A stretch of 64,000 nt of DNA, taken from positions 62,001 through 126,000 of the forward strand of contig NZ_QAGM01000009.1 of NCBI RefSeq assembly GCF_003049725.1. Reading direction: 5' to 3'. Numbering within the stretch: the first letter of the stretch is position 1; the number at the start of each line of letters is the position of its first letter. A model generated the notes under the pieces. The model saw only the letters and a program-made list of their open reading frames with translations, made no database searches and had not been told where the DNA came from. Position numbers and translations under genes: made by a program. Positions 49,274-57,864 of the stretch are shown one piece after another. The stretch comes from Oceanimonas marisflavi (lineage in GTDB: Bacteria; Pseudomonadota; Gammaproteobacteria; Enterobacterales; Aeromonadaceae).

Positions 49274-49301
49274 AAAAAAGGCGCCTTGCGGCGCCTTTTT
49301 T
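49274..49301. terminator. Bidirectional terminator
   Basis: AAAAAAGGCGCC/GGCGCCTTTTTT with a TTGC loop. It serves the small-protein unit on the plus strand and the lipoprotein gene on the minus strand. Confidence 0.9.
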
Positions 49302-49317
49302 GTTTTCATCGGTTTTC

Positions 49318-49791
49318 TCAGTAGGGCGCCACGCTCATGCTGCTGCCGGAGCCGATCATGCGCACCCGCTGACCCGGCTGCCAGCTGCGATCCGCCTTTT
49401 GCACCACCACCAGGTTTTCACCGCTGTCGGTGCGGATCTCCAGTTCAACGGCATTCACCTGATTGATCTTCTCTTCGGCCTTGGAGCCGACCATGGCGCC
49501 GGCAATGGCGCCAGCGGCGGTGGCCAGGGAACGTCCGGTACCGCCCCCTATACTGCTGCCGGCAATACCGCCGATGACACCACCACCCACGGTGCCGATC
49601 ACATTGGGATTTTGATCCCCGGCCTGAATTTTCACCGGCCGCACCGACACCAGGGTGCCATAGGTCACGTTCTGCGCCCGGCCGGCGGCGCTGCTGCCGT
49701 ACACATCACCGGAATACACATCGGTGTTGGCGCACCCGCCCAGACCCAGGGCCGCCAGCACGGCCACCATGGATAACTGTTTGATGTTCAT
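49318..49791 (-). CDS. Outer-membrane glycine-zipper lipoprotein, SlyB/PcP-like
   Basis: 157 residues. Signal peptide with lipobox LGGC (Cys20) followed by AN. The central glycine zipper (IGTVGGGVIGGIAGSSIGGG onward, about 65-100) and C-terminal beta domain (INQVNAVELEIRTDSGENLVVV) match SlyB. GGGGG lies upstream of the ATG. SlyB-type lipoproteins stabilise the outer membrane under stress. Confidence 0.9.
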   Translation of the reverse strand: MNIKQLSMVAVLAALGLGGCANTDVYSGDVYGSSAAGRAQNVTYGTLVSVRPVKIQAGDQNPNVIGTVGGGVIGGIAGSSIGGGTGRSLATAAGAIAGAMVGSKAEEKINQVNAVELEIRTDSGENLVVVQKADRSWQPGQRVRMIGSGSSMSVAPY

Positions 49792-49884
49792 GAGAACCCC
49801 CTGTAATGAGAAGACGGATTGTTATTATGCTGACATTACACCCTTAAGACCGGATCGTCATCAATGTGGTTTCAGGTGAAGGAG

Positions 49885-50286
49885 TTAATGCCCGCCTTCC
49901 TCCTTGTCGTAGGGATATCTGGCGTGGCCAAAGCGAATGACCAGTATGGCCAGCGCCAGCACCAGGGCGGCCCCGGCCACGGTGATCAGCCGCCAGTTGT
50001 CCATGCCCTTCATGTCGAGGATGAGGTAACGGGCCAAGGCCACAATGGCGATATAAAGCGGAATACGAATGGGCAGCTTGCCCGAGCGCAGGTAGATGGC
50101 CACCATGGCCAGCACTTCCAGGTAAATGAACATCAGCAGCAGATCCGCCAGTGTCACACTGCGCGCCTGCCACATGGTGTTCACTTCCAGTGCCACCGCC
50201 ACCACGGTGGCCAGGGCCACAATAATCAGACCCACATGCTGCATCACGTCCAGCGCCCGGCTGCCCAGCATTCTGTTATCGCTCAT
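49885..50286 (-). CDS. psiE: PsiE-family inner-membrane protein
   Basis: 133 residues, four membrane helices, with the PsiE hallmarks LLMFIYLEVLAMVAIYLRSGKLPIR and ALARYLILDMKG. GGAG lies upstream. Named for phosphate-starvation induction in E. coli; function unknown. Divergent from the sulP operon, sharing a control region. Confidence 0.88.
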   Translation of the reverse strand: MSDNRMLGSRALDVMQHVGLIIVALATVVAVALEVNTMWQARSVTLADLLLMFIYLEVLAMVAIYLRSGKLPIRIPLYIAIVALARYLILDMKGMDNWRLITVAGAALVLALAILVIRFGHARYPYDKEEGGH

Positions 50287-50322
50287 TCATCTTCTCCCCA
50301 TTGGTTGTCATTGTGTTCGGCC

Positions 50323-50351
50323 TTGTTCAGCCCCTGACGGGCCCCTATAAT
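50323..50351 (+). promoter_or_regulatory. sulP promoter
   Basis: TTGTTC at 50323-50328 and a consensus TATAAT at 50346-50351, spaced by 17 bases. Transcription would start near 50358, giving a leader of about 170 nt. Confidence 0.7.
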
Positions 50352-50394
50352 ACCCGGTCTCAAAATCGCAGCACTTATAAAAAATGAAGGTTTG

Positions 50395-50529
50395 ATGATT
50401 TTTTCGAATAATATCAAGACCTCACTGCAGTCTGCATGGACGGTGATGCCTCACGGGCATGGCCATCCGCACATCACAAAACGTTCGGCTGCGCTGAACG
50501 GTCCAAGACCCACAACTCGGAAACCGTAA
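50395..50529 (+). CDS. 44-codon upstream ORF in the sulP leader
   Basis: ATG 50395 has AAGG 4 bases upstream. The stop TAA (50527-50529) shares its last A with the sulP start (TAATG), so a terminating ribosome would be placed on the sulP start codon. The sulP start itself has only a weak GGA. The peptide has a His-rich stretch HGHGHPH at residues 20-26 and a basic, Pro/Thr-rich C-terminal half ([16 protein letters not shown]). It may be a regulatory leader peptide. The same bases also fold into two hairpins (ATGCC/GGCAT and CGTTC/GAACG), so a structured RNA is a competing reading. Confidence 0.45.
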   Translation: MIFSNNIKTSLQSAWTVMPHGHGHPHITKRSAALNGPRPTTRKP

Positions 50530-52013
50530 TGATCTCCAACCTCAAACAAACCTGGTTCTTTAACGTCAAGGGCGACGTGCTGGCCGGTCTGGTGGTGGCG
50601 CTGGCGCTGATCCCGGAAGCCATCGCCTTTTCCATTATCGCCGGCGTCGATCCCAAGATCGGCCTGTATGCCTCCTTCAGCATGGCGGTGGTCATCGCCT
50701 TTGCCGGCGGTCGTCCGGGCATGATCTCCGCCGCCACCGGCGCCATGGCGCTGCTGATGGTGACCCTGGTAAAAGAGCACGGCCTGCAATATCTGCTGGC
50801 CGCCACTCTGCTCTGTGGCGTGTTTCAGATCATCATTGGCTATCTCAAGCTGGGCCAGCTGATGCGCTTTGTGTCCCGCTCCGTGGTCACCGGCTTCGTC
50901 AACGCCCTGGCCATACTGATCTTTATGGCCCAGCTGCCGGAGCTGACCAACGTCACCTGGCATGTTTACGCCATGACCGCCGCCGGCCTGGGCATTATCT
51001 ATCTGCTGCCGCTGGTGCCGCGCATTGGCAAGCTGCTGCCCTCGCCGCTGGTGTGCATTGTGGGCCTCACCATAGTGGCCATGCTGTTTAATATCGATGT
51101 GCGCACCGTGGGCGACATGGGCGAGCTGCCCGATACCCTGCCGGTGTTCCTGTGGCCCGACGTGCCTCTGAACCTGGAAACCCTGGCCATTATCTTCCCC
51201 TACTCCCTGTCACTGGCGGTGGTGGGCCTGCTGGAGTCGATGATGACCGCCACCATAGTGGACGATCTCACCGACACCAAGAGCGACAAAAACCGCGAGT
51301 GCAAGGGTCAGGGCCTGGCCAACATTGCCACCGGCCTGCTCGGCGGCATGGCCGGCTGCGCCATGATCGGCCAGTCGGTGATCAACGTAAAATCCGGCGG
51401 CCGTGGCCGGCTGTCCACCCTGGTGGCGGGCGTGGTGCTGCTGATCCTGGTGGTGTTCCTCGGTCCCTGGGTATCCCAAATTCCCATGGCCGCCCTGGTG
51501 GCGGTGATGATTATGGTGTCCATCGGTACCTTCAGCTGGGCCTCCATTCGTGATTTGCGTACCCTGCCCAAAAGCAGCAGCCTGGTGATGATCGCCACCG
51601 TGGCGGTGGTGGTTTACAGCCACAACCTGGCCTGGGGCGTGCTGGTGGGTGTGCTGCTCAGCGCCCTGTTCTTTGCCAACAAGGTGGGCCAGATCCTGTA
51701 CATTGGCTCGGAAAAAACCAGTGACGGCACCCGGGAATACCGAGTGGTGGGCCAGGTGTTCTTTACCTCCGCCGAACAGTTTGTGGCCGCCTTTGATTTC
51801 AAGGAAGTGGTCGAGCGGGTACGCATCGATCTGAGCCGCGCCCACTTCTGGGACATTACCGCCATCAGCGCCCTCGACAAGGTGGTGATCACCTTCAAGC
51901 GGGAAGGTACAGAGGTGGATATTGTTGGTCTGAATGAGGCCAGCGCCACCCTGGTGGACCGTTTTGCCGTTCATAACGATCCCCAGGCGGTAGAAAAGCT
52001 GATGGGCCACTGA
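50529..52013 (+). CDS. SulP-family anion transporter with STAS domain
   Basis: 494 residues from ATG 50529; the frame continues 31 codons 5' into the leader, but [20 protein letters not shown] matches the family start. The SulP membrane domain ([25 protein letters not shown], and [28 protein letters not shown]) is followed by a STAS domain (about 400-490) with the [22 protein letters not shown] segment. Relatives carry sulfate or bicarbonate (BicA-type, sodium-coupled). Pairing with a universal stress protein gene is common for this subgroup. It is followed by the usp gene after a 25-base gap. Confidence 0.92.
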   Translation: MISNLKQTWFFNVKGDVLAGLVVALALIPEAIAFSIIAGVDPKIGLYASFSMAVVIAFAGGRPGMISAATGAMALLMVTLVKEHGLQYLLAATLLCGVFQIIIGYLKLGQLMRFVSRSVVTGFVNALAILIFMAQLPELTNVTWHVYAMTAAGLGIIYLLPLVPRIGKLLPSPLVCIVGLTIVAMLFNIDVRTVGDMGELPDTLPVFLWPDVPLNLETLAIIFPYSLSLAVVGLLESMMTATIVDDLTDTKSDKNRECKGQGLANIATGLLGGMAGCAMIGQSVINVKSGGRGRLSTLVAGVVLLILVVFLGPWVSQIPMAALVAVMIMVSIGTFSWASIRDLRTLPKSSSLVMIATVAVVVYSHNLAWGVLVGVLLSALFFANKVGQILYIGSEKTSDGTREYRVVGQVFFTSAEQFVAAFDFKEVVERVRIDLSRAHFWDITAISALDKVVITFKREGTEVDIVGLNEASATLVDRFAVHNDPQAVEKLMGH

Positions 52014-52038
52014 TGCCATCGACAAAGGAGAAATGGCA

Positions 52039-52893
52039 ATGACCGAACAAGTACTGGCATGTATCGACGGCTCCGGCCACGCGGCGGCGGTATGCGACTG
52101 GGCCGGCTGGGCCAGTCAGCGCCTCGACGCGCCCCTTACCTTTGTGCATGTGCTCGATAAAGAGCCCGGCCCGGTGCAGGGCGATTTAAGCGGCAGCATT
52201 GGCCTTGGCAGCCAGGAACACTTGCTGGCAGAGCTGGCAGAGCTGGACGCAAAGCGCGGCAAGCTGGCCCGGGAGCAGGGCCGGCTGATGCTGGAGGCGG
52301 CGCAGCAGCGTGCACTGGAGAGCGGTATTGAACAGGCCGAGACCCTGCAGCGCCATGGTGCCCTGGTGGATACCCTGGTGGATCTGGAATCCAGCACCCG
52401 GCTGCTGGTGCTGGGCCGCCATGGCGAGGCGTCTGCCTCGGCCCATGCTCATCTGGGCAGCCATGTGGAGCAGGTGATACGCGCTCTGCACCGTCCCATA
52501 CTGGTCACCCTGGGTGAGTTTCGTGCGCCGCAAAAGGTAATGCTGGCCTTTGATGGCAGTGCCACCACCCGCAAGGGCGTGGAAATGCTGGCCGGAAGCC
52601 CCCTGTTCAGGGGGCTGGAGCTGCATCTGGTGCTGGCCGGCGCCGACACCGACGACAACCGGGCCCAGCTGGAGTGGGCTCAACAGTTGCTGGAGCAGGC
52701 CGGCATCACCGCCGTCACCGCCATTGTGCCCGGCGAGGCCGACAAGGCGCTGACCGCCTACCAGCAGGAGCAGGGCATGGATCTGATGATCATGGGCGCC
52801 TACGGCCACTCCCGCATTCGCCAGTGGCTGGTGGGCAGCACTACCACTACCATGATCCGGGATGCTCAGGTGCCGCTGCTGATTTTGCGGTAA
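52039..52893 (+). CDS. Tandem-domain universal stress protein
   Basis: 284 residues from ATG 52039 with GGAG 8 bases upstream (ATG 52033 also possible). Two Usp domains. The second ends in the nucleotide-binding signature GAYGHSRIRQWLVGSTTTTM (GxxGHS form); the first has a weaker version (VLGRHGEASASAHAHLGSHVE). Second gene of the sulP operon and similar in plan and sequence to the protein at 57865-58719. It presumably modulates the transporter or responds to the same stress. Confidence 0.92.
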   Translation: MTEQVLACIDGSGHAAAVCDWAGWASQRLDAPLTFVHVLDKEPGPVQGDLSGSIGLGSQEHLLAELAELDAKRGKLAREQGRLMLEAAQQRALESGIEQAETLQRHGALVDTLVDLESSTRLLVLGRHGEASASAHAHLGSHVEQVIRALHRPILVTLGEFRAPQKVMLAFDGSATTRKGVEMLAGSPLFRGLELHLVLAGADTDDNRAQLEWAQQLLEQAGITAVTAIVPGEADKALTAYQQEQGMDLMIMGAYGHSRIRQWLVGSTTTTMIRDAQVPLLILR

Positions 52894-52897
52894 CGCG

Positions 52898-54100
52898 TTA
52901 CTCCCCTTCCGCCGCCATCCGCCTCAGCCAGTTACACAGACCCAGCGGGCTGATGGCGGTGGCATCCAGAATAAGCCGCCGGCCCAGCCACAGCGCCCGG
53001 CGCTGACAGTTTTCCCGGCAGGCGTCATCGGTAATGTCATCCAGATCCGCCACATGGGCAATGCCAATGGTGCGGCGAATCATCTCGGTGCCGGCAAAGC
53101 CCAGGCTGTCCCGCCATACTCGCTGCAGATAGTCTGCCACCACCGCCGGCTCCCGCAGCAGGGATGAAGGCGATGTCGCCGACAGCGTTCTGAACTCCTG
53201 ACCGAACACCTTCCACAGCTCGCGAATATCCTCCACCCGGGCAAAGCGCGCCGCCTGAGCCTCCCTGGCATTGCCCCAGCCCGGCAACCCGCAAAAGTTC
53301 AGCATCAGGTTGGCCATCACCAGCCCGATATCAAAGCCCATGGGGCCATAAAAGCCGAACTCGGCGTCAAATACCCGACATTCACCTTCTCTCACAAACA
53401 CCGAGCCGGTATGCAGATCTCCGTGCAACAACGCCTGAGTGTCACACTGAAAGCGCAGCCTCAACTGCGCCACCCTGTGCTTCAGCGCCCGGTCGGCCCA
53501 CAACTCGGCGGCATCGCTTTCAAGCCCGGGCGGCACCCGGTTGCGCTCATGATCCTGGTAAGGATCGTTAAAAAACACCGTGTCGGTGGTCTCGCACAAT
53601 TCCGGGTTGGTGAGCCGCGCCACCTCCGCCCGTTTTTCGGCGGAGGCCAAGGCAAAATCGGAAGTGCCGTACAACACCCGTGCCAGATGCCGCCCCAGCG
53701 CCGCAGCCACCCCGGAAGTGTTGCTGCCGGTGAGCAGGGCCTGGCGCCAGACCGTCCAGCCGGTCAGATCTTCCAGCAACAGGGCCGACAGGGTGTCATC
53801 AACGTGCAGCAGGGCCAGTGTCCCCCCGGAGCTGAGCCTGCCGTGACGCTGTAATACCCGGGCTTCCCGCGCCGCCCGGTGCCGGGTCAGGGGCCAGTCT
53901 TTGCCAATGCAGCGAATATAGGGCAATGCCTGTTTGACGATCACTCCGTGCCCATGGGTGTCGGTGATCCTGAATACCCGGTTAAGGTTGCCGTCTCCCA
54001 CCTCTTCAGCGGTGAGGGCGGCGCTGGCATCAAAGCCGGTGTAATGCCGCCGGGCAAACTCGCAGGCGTCGTTCAGGGAAAATTCGTAATAGGCCGTCAT
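52898..54100 (-). CDS. mtnK: S-methyl-5-thioribose kinase
   Basis: 400 residues from ATG 54100 with GGAGGA upstream; six further codons 5' rejected. It has an aminoglycoside-phosphotransferase-like fold: Gly loop GDGNLNRVFRI, Lys in VIVKQALPYIR, catalytic ALLHGDLHTGSVFV, and metal-binding DAEFGFYGPMGFDIG. It phosphorylates 5-methylthioribose in methionine salvage, and family members also act on 5-deoxyribose. The other mtn genes are not here. Instead it is divergent from the arsenosugar-type cluster with a shared 170-base control region, which raises the possibility of a 5-modified ribose substrate from that pathway (inference). Confidence 0.9.
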   Translation of the reverse strand: MTAYYEFSLNDACEFARRHYTGFDASAALTAEEVGDGNLNRVFRITDTHGHGVIVKQALPYIRCIGKDWPLTRHRAAREARVLQRHGRLSSGGTLALLHVDDTLSALLLEDLTGWTVWRQALLTGSNTSGVAAALGRHLARVLYGTSDFALASAEKRAEVARLTNPELCETTDTVFFNDPYQDHERNRVPPGLESDAAELWADRALKHRVAQLRLRFQCDTQALLHGDLHTGSVFVREGECRVFDAEFGFYGPMGFDIGLVMANLMLNFCGLPGWGNAREAQAARFARVEDIRELWKVFGQEFRTLSATSPSSLLREPAVVADYLQRVWRDSLGFAGTEMIRRTIGIAHVADLDDITDDACRENCQRRALWLGRRLILDATAISPLGLCNWLRRMAAEGE

Positions 54101-54270
54101 GGTGCTCCTCCCTGGCAAAAATGATTCAGCCGAATGCCTCCACTATAGATGCCGGCTTCATAAAAAATATGATTCATATGAGCCTTTTTTAATCCTGCTG
54201 CTACCTTTTTGTAAGAAATGGCCCTGGCCGCACCACTATATAAACAGGCTGTGTTTAAACGGAGTTACCC
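54101..54270. promoter_or_regulatory. Divergent mtnK-arsS control region
   Basis: A+T-rich. Contains TATATAA (about 28 bases before the arsS start), an 8-bp palindrome TCATATGA within a TATGATTCATATGA stretch, and T-rich tracts. It is short enough that both operons could share one operator. Confidence 0.45.
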
Positions 54271-55242
54271 ATGCGAGACACCCTGCCACTGCTGGATTTA
54301 ACCGAGTTTCCACCCCTGCGCCGGGATCGCCTCGACACCCTGCAGGTGAATCTGGGCTACAAGTGCAACATGAAATGCGTGCACTGCCATGTGGCCGCCG
54401 GCCCCCACCGCACCGAGATGATGGACCGGCAGACCCTGGCGCTGATCCCCAGGGTATTGCAGGCCCGCGGCATCGGTACCCTGGATCTCACCGGTGGCGC
54501 CCCGGAAATGCACAGCGGCTTTCGCGCCCTGGTGCGGGAAGCACGCAAGCTGGGCGTAAAGGTGATCGACCGCTGCAACCTCACCATACTGCTGGAGCCG
54601 GGCCATGAGGATCTGGCGGCGTTTCTGGCGGAAAACCGGGTGGAAATAGTCGCTTCCCTGCCCTGCTACGCCATGGAAAATGTCGATAAACAGCGGGGCA
54701 AGGGCAGCTTTGACAAGAGCATTGTGGCCCTGCAGCAACTGAACGCCCTGGGCTACGGCAAACCCGGCTCGGGGCTGATGCTGAACCTGGTGTACAACCC
54801 CCAGGGGCCCAGCCTGCCGCCGCCCCAGGATGAGCTGGAAGCCGCCTACCGCCGCGAGCTGCACGGTCATTTCGGCATTGAGTTCAACCGGCTGTTTGCG
54901 CTGGCCAACATGCCCATCAAGCGCTTTGGCGACTACCTGATCAGCAAACGGCAGTTTCACGACTATATGAAACTGCTGAAAAACAATTTCAGCGCCGACA
55001 ACCTGGCCAGTGTGATGTGCAAAAACCTGATAAGCGTGGACTGGCAGGGTTATCTCTATGACTGCGACTTCAACCAGCAGCTGGGTCTGCCCCTGGCCGG
55101 CGAGGGCCGCCCGCACCTGGAAAGCCTGTTACGGGAAGATTATGTGGGCTGCCCCATTCGGGTGGCTGGCCACTGCCACGGCTGCACCGCCGGCCAGGGC
55201 AGCAGCTGCGGCGGCGCCCTGGATCACAAAGAATCATCATGA
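54271..55242 (+). CDS. arsS: Radical SAM protein ArsS (arsenosugar biosynthesis type)
   Basis: 323 residues. The cluster motif CNMKCVHC (Cys32, Cys36, Cys39) binds the 4Fe-4S cluster that cleaves SAM. The C-terminal DUF3641-type region carries a Cys-rich end (SVMCKNLISVDWQG, YDCDFNQQLGL, GCPIRVAGHCHGC). In arsenosugar producers ArsS adenosylates dimethylarsenite to 5'-deoxy-5'-dimethylarsinoyl-adenosine. Some relatives serve other pathways, so the arsenic role depends on the neighbours. It overlaps the next gene by 4 bases (ATGA). Confidence 0.9.
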   Translation: MRDTLPLLDLTEFPPLRRDRLDTLQVNLGYKCNMKCVHCHVAAGPHRTEMMDRQTLALIPRVLQARGIGTLDLTGGAPEMHSGFRALVREARKLGVKVIDRCNLTILLEPGHEDLAAFLAENRVEIVASLPCYAMENVDKQRGKGSFDKSIVALQQLNALGYGKPGSGLMLNLVYNPQGPSLPPPQDELEAAYRRELHGHFGIEFNRLFALANMPIKRFGDYLISKRQFHDYMKLLKNNFSADNLASVMCKNLISVDWQGYLYDCDFNQQLGLPLAGEGRPHLESLLREDYVGCPIRVAGHCHGCTAGQGSSCGGALDHKESS

Positions 55243-55895
55243 CCCTGAGCATTATTATTCCCGCCCTCAACGAAGCCTCCGCCCTGCCCGCCACCCTGGC
55301 GGCGCTGCCTGACCACTGCGAGGTCATTCTGGTGGACGGCGGCAGCACCGACGGCACGGGGCAGCTGGCCGAGCGGCTGGGGGCCTGCGTGATCACATCG
55401 CCCCCGGGACGGGCCCGGCAGATGAACGCCGGCGCAGCCATCGCGCAAGGAGAACACCTGTTGTTTCTTCATGCGGACACGCTGTTGCCGGATCAGGCCC
55501 CCTTGCTGATCGCCAATGCCCTGCAGCACCGTTGCTGGGGGCGGTTTGACGTGCGGCTAATTGGCCAGCACCCCATGCTGGCGGTGATTGCCCGGCTGAT
55601 GAACCTGCGCTCGCGGCTGAGCGGCATTGCCACCGGCGATCAGGCCATGTTTATGCGTAAAAACACCTTTATGGCGGTGGGCGGCTTTCCCGAACAACCA
55701 CTGATGGAAGACATAGCGCTCAGCAAACGGCTGGGGCAACTGGGACCACCGGCCTGTTTGCGCCAGCGGGTATGTACCTCGGGGCGGCGCTGGGAGCAAC
55801 ACGGCGTCTGGCGCACCATCTGGCTGATGTGGCGGCTGCGCTTTGCCTACTGGCGCGGTGCCGATCCGGCACGGCTGGCGGAGCAGTACCGTTGA
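55239..55895 (+). CDS. TIGR04283-family arsenosugar-type glycosyltransferase
   Basis: 218 residues, GT-2 fold: IIIPALNEA, VDGGSTDGT, and LFLHADTLLP (DxD equivalent). The FMRKNTFMAVGGFPEQPLMEDI segment is typical of TIGR04283 proteins, which co-occur with ArsS. It probably adds a sugar to an arsenic-containing or related acceptor. Coupled to arsS by a 4-base overlap and to the next gene by a TTGA overlap. Confidence 0.9.
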   Translation: MTLSIIIPALNEASALPATLAALPDHCEVILVDGGSTDGTGQLAERLGACVITSPPGRARQMNAGAAIAQGEHLLFLHADTLLPDQAPLLIANALQHRCWGRFDVRLIGQHPMLAVIARLMNLRSRLSGIATGDQAMFMRKNTFMAVGGFPEQPLMEDIALSKRLGQLGPPACLRQRVCTSGRRWEQHGVWRTIWLMWRLRFAYWRGADPARLAEQYR

Positions 55896-56503
55896 AGGTG
55901 CGCATTCTGGTGTTTGCCAAGGCGCCCCTGCCCGGCCGGGCCAAGACCCGGCTGACCCCGGCACTGGGCGCCGAGGGCGCCGCCCGCCTTGCCCGGCGAA
56001 TGCTGGAGACCACCCTGGCGCAGTGCCTGGCCGCGAATATCGGCCCGGTGGAACTGTGCATGAGCCCGGCCCCGGCCCACCCCGACTGGCAGAGCGTTTC
56101 CCTACCCTCGAGGCTTGAGCTGAGCGCCCAGGGCGACGGCGATCTGGGCGCCCGCATGGCCCGGGCCGCCCGGCACAGTCTGGCCTGCAACAAGGCGGTG
56201 ATCCTGGTGGGCACCGACTGCCCGCAACTTTCCCCTGAACTGCTGCAGCGGGCAGCCGACCGGCTGGTACATAGCGAGGCGCTGCTGCACCCCACCGCAG
56301 ACGGCGGCTATGCCCTGCTGGGCCTGCGCCGGTTTTCCGGCAGCCTGTTTGCACACATGCCCTGGAGCACGCCACAGGTGGCGTCCCTCACCCGCCGGCG
56401 GCTTGACGCCCTGAACTGGCGCTGGATGGAGGGCGAGTGCCTCACAGATATTGACGAGCCGGGAGATCTGTTTCAGCTGCCCGGGCGGTGGCGGGAGCCA
56501 TGA
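55892..56503 (+). CDS. TIGR04282-family arsenosugar-type glycosyltransferase
   Basis: 203 residues from a TTG at 55892 overlapping the previous stop, with GGAG 8 bases upstream; GTG 55898 is an alternative. DUF2064/TIGR04282 fold: VFAKAPLPGRAKTRL, VLVGTDCPQLS, and ADGGYALLGL. It is a nucleotidyl/glycosyl-transferase-like enzyme found next to TIGR04283 and ArsS. It overlaps the desaturase gene. Confidence 0.9.
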   Translation: MKVRILVFAKAPLPGRAKTRLTPALGAEGAARLARRMLETTLAQCLAANIGPVELCMSPAPAHPDWQSVSLPSRLELSAQGDGDLGARMARAARHSLACNKAVILVGTDCPQLSPELLQRAADRLVHSEALLHPTADGGYALLGLRRFSGSLFAHMPWSTPQVASLTRRRLDALNWRWMEGECLTDIDEPGDLFQLPGRWREP

Positions 56504-57321
56504 TGCTGAACGAGTTTGAACCCTGGCTGCGGCTGGGCAGCTTTGCCGGTTTACTGCTGTTGTTCCTGCTGTGGGAGCAGGCAGCCCCCCGCCGCCCGCG
56601 GGAGCAGACCCGGTGGCCCCGCTGGCTTCGGCACCTGCTGCTGACCAGCCTCAATACCCTGCTGGTGCGCGCTCTGTTTCCCCTGGCCGCGGTGGGAGCG
56701 GCGCTGCTGGCGGATGAGCAGGGCTGGGGCCTGCTGCCCCGGCTCAATCTGCCCGGCTGGCTGTCGCTGCTGCTGGCGGTACTGGCGCTGGATTGTCTCA
56801 TTTACTGGCAACACCGGCTGTTTCACCGCGTGCCGCTGCTGTGGCGGCTGCACCGCATGCACCACACCGACACCGAGCTGGATGCGACCACGGGAGTGCG
56901 TTTTCATCCGCTGGAAATATTGCTGTCGATGGGCATCAAGCTGATCGCCGTGCTGGTGTTGGGGGCATCCCCGCTGGCGGTGCTGATATTTGAGGTGCTG
57001 CTCAGCTCCACCTCCCTGTTCAATCACGCCAATATTTATCTGCCCACCCGGCTGGATGAAATGTTACGGCGTCTGCTGGTCACCCCCGATATGCACAGAG
57101 TGCATCATTCGGTATATCCAAAGGAAACCGACAGCAATTTTGGCTTTAACCTGAGCTGGTGGGATCACCTGTTTGGCAGCTACCGGGCCCAGCCACAGGA
57201 TGGCCACCTGCACATGAAACTGGGCTTGCGGGAGTTTCGCGATCCCGTTGAACAACGACTGTTGCAGCTGCTTGCGCAACCGTTCAGAATCTCAACGCCG
57301 GCCACTAAAAAGGAGCCTTGA
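56503..57321 (+). CDS. Sterol desaturase/fatty acid hydroxylase-family membrane protein
   Basis: 272 residues. The ATG at 56503 has GGAG 5 bases upstream; ATG 56500, overlapping the previous stop as ATGA, is equally possible. Four to five membrane helices. The di-iron His clusters are HRLFH, HRMHH and HRVHH, with HANIYL between. Family members hydroxylate or desaturate lipids. As the fourth coupled gene of the arsS set it suggests that the product is, or is attached to, a lipid (inference). Confidence 0.88.
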   Translation: MLNEFEPWLRLGSFAGLLLLFLLWEQAAPRRPREQTRWPRWLRHLLLTSLNTLLVRALFPLAAVGAALLADEQGWGLLPRLNLPGWLSLLLAVLALDCLIYWQHRLFHRVPLLWRLHRMHHTDTELDATTGVRFHPLEILLSMGIKLIAVLVLGASPLAVLIFEVLLSSTSLFNHANIYLPTRLDEMLRRLLVTPDMHRVHHSVYPKETDSNFGFNLSWWDHLFGSYRAQPQDGHLHMKLGLREFRDPVEQRLLQLLAQPFRISTPATKKEP

Positions 57322-57329
57322 GGCTCCTT
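57310..57329 (+). terminator. Terminator overlapping the end of the desaturase gene
   Basis: AAGGAGCC/GGCTCCTT arms with a TTGA loop; the stop codon lies in the loop. Only a weak T tail follows. Confidence 0.6.
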
Positions 57330-57364
57330 GATATTACGCGCGTATAACCAGGAACGGGCCTGGA

Positions 57365-57556
57365 TCAGGGCCGGCAAAAACCGGGCGCTTTTTTACCCTG
57401 TTTTTTCATGATCTGACACTTGCGGTTGTCTACTCCGTCGCCCCTTGAAGCCATACTGTCGGCAAAGGGCTGGCTGGCCATGGTGGCGCTGGTATGAAGC
57501 GGCACTATGCTCAGCGCAAAAACGGCTGCAAGCATAACGGACGTGAACGTCTTCAT
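57365..57556 (-). CDS. Small secreted protein
   Basis: 63 residues with AGGAG before the ATG. Signal peptide MKTFTSVMLAAVFALSIVPL, cleavage likely after TSA. The mature part of about 38 residues is basic with two Cys (KCQIMKKQGKKAPGFCRP), suggesting one disulfide. Family not recognised; periplasmic. Confidence 0.7.
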   Translation of the reverse strand: MKTFTSVMLAAVFALSIVPLHTSATMASQPFADSMASRGDGVDNRKCQIMKKQGKKAPGFCRP

Positions 57557-57864
57557 GGTACATCTCCTGTGTTCGGTATCGGGACCTGGATCTCCCTGAA
57601 CTGGCTGGCCCGATTTTCCCGGGAAAGCCCTCCACCGGCTTAAGCCGGCAGTTAACCATTAGACGTGGCAAAGGCCCATTTTATTCCATTTAATTTAATA
57701 GGATTTAAGCATTTACCATTGACATTTTCATAACCTGTTGTTCTAAATCAATGAAGCCTGCATCTCCCACACCATCATCTGTTCTCTCTGGCAAACTGTG
57801 ATACAGTGCCTGCCAAGCCCCCACAAGCCTTTGATGTCAATCACCTATTTCAGGGAAAATAACA
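57557..57864. promoter_or_regulatory. 308-base divergent control region upstream of usp
   Basis: A+T-rich centre. TTGACA at 57719-57724 with TCTAAA at 57742-57747 (17-base spacing) is a candidate usp promoter. A short CCGGCTTAAGCCGG palindrome lies near 57635. No gene seen. Confidence 0.4.
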
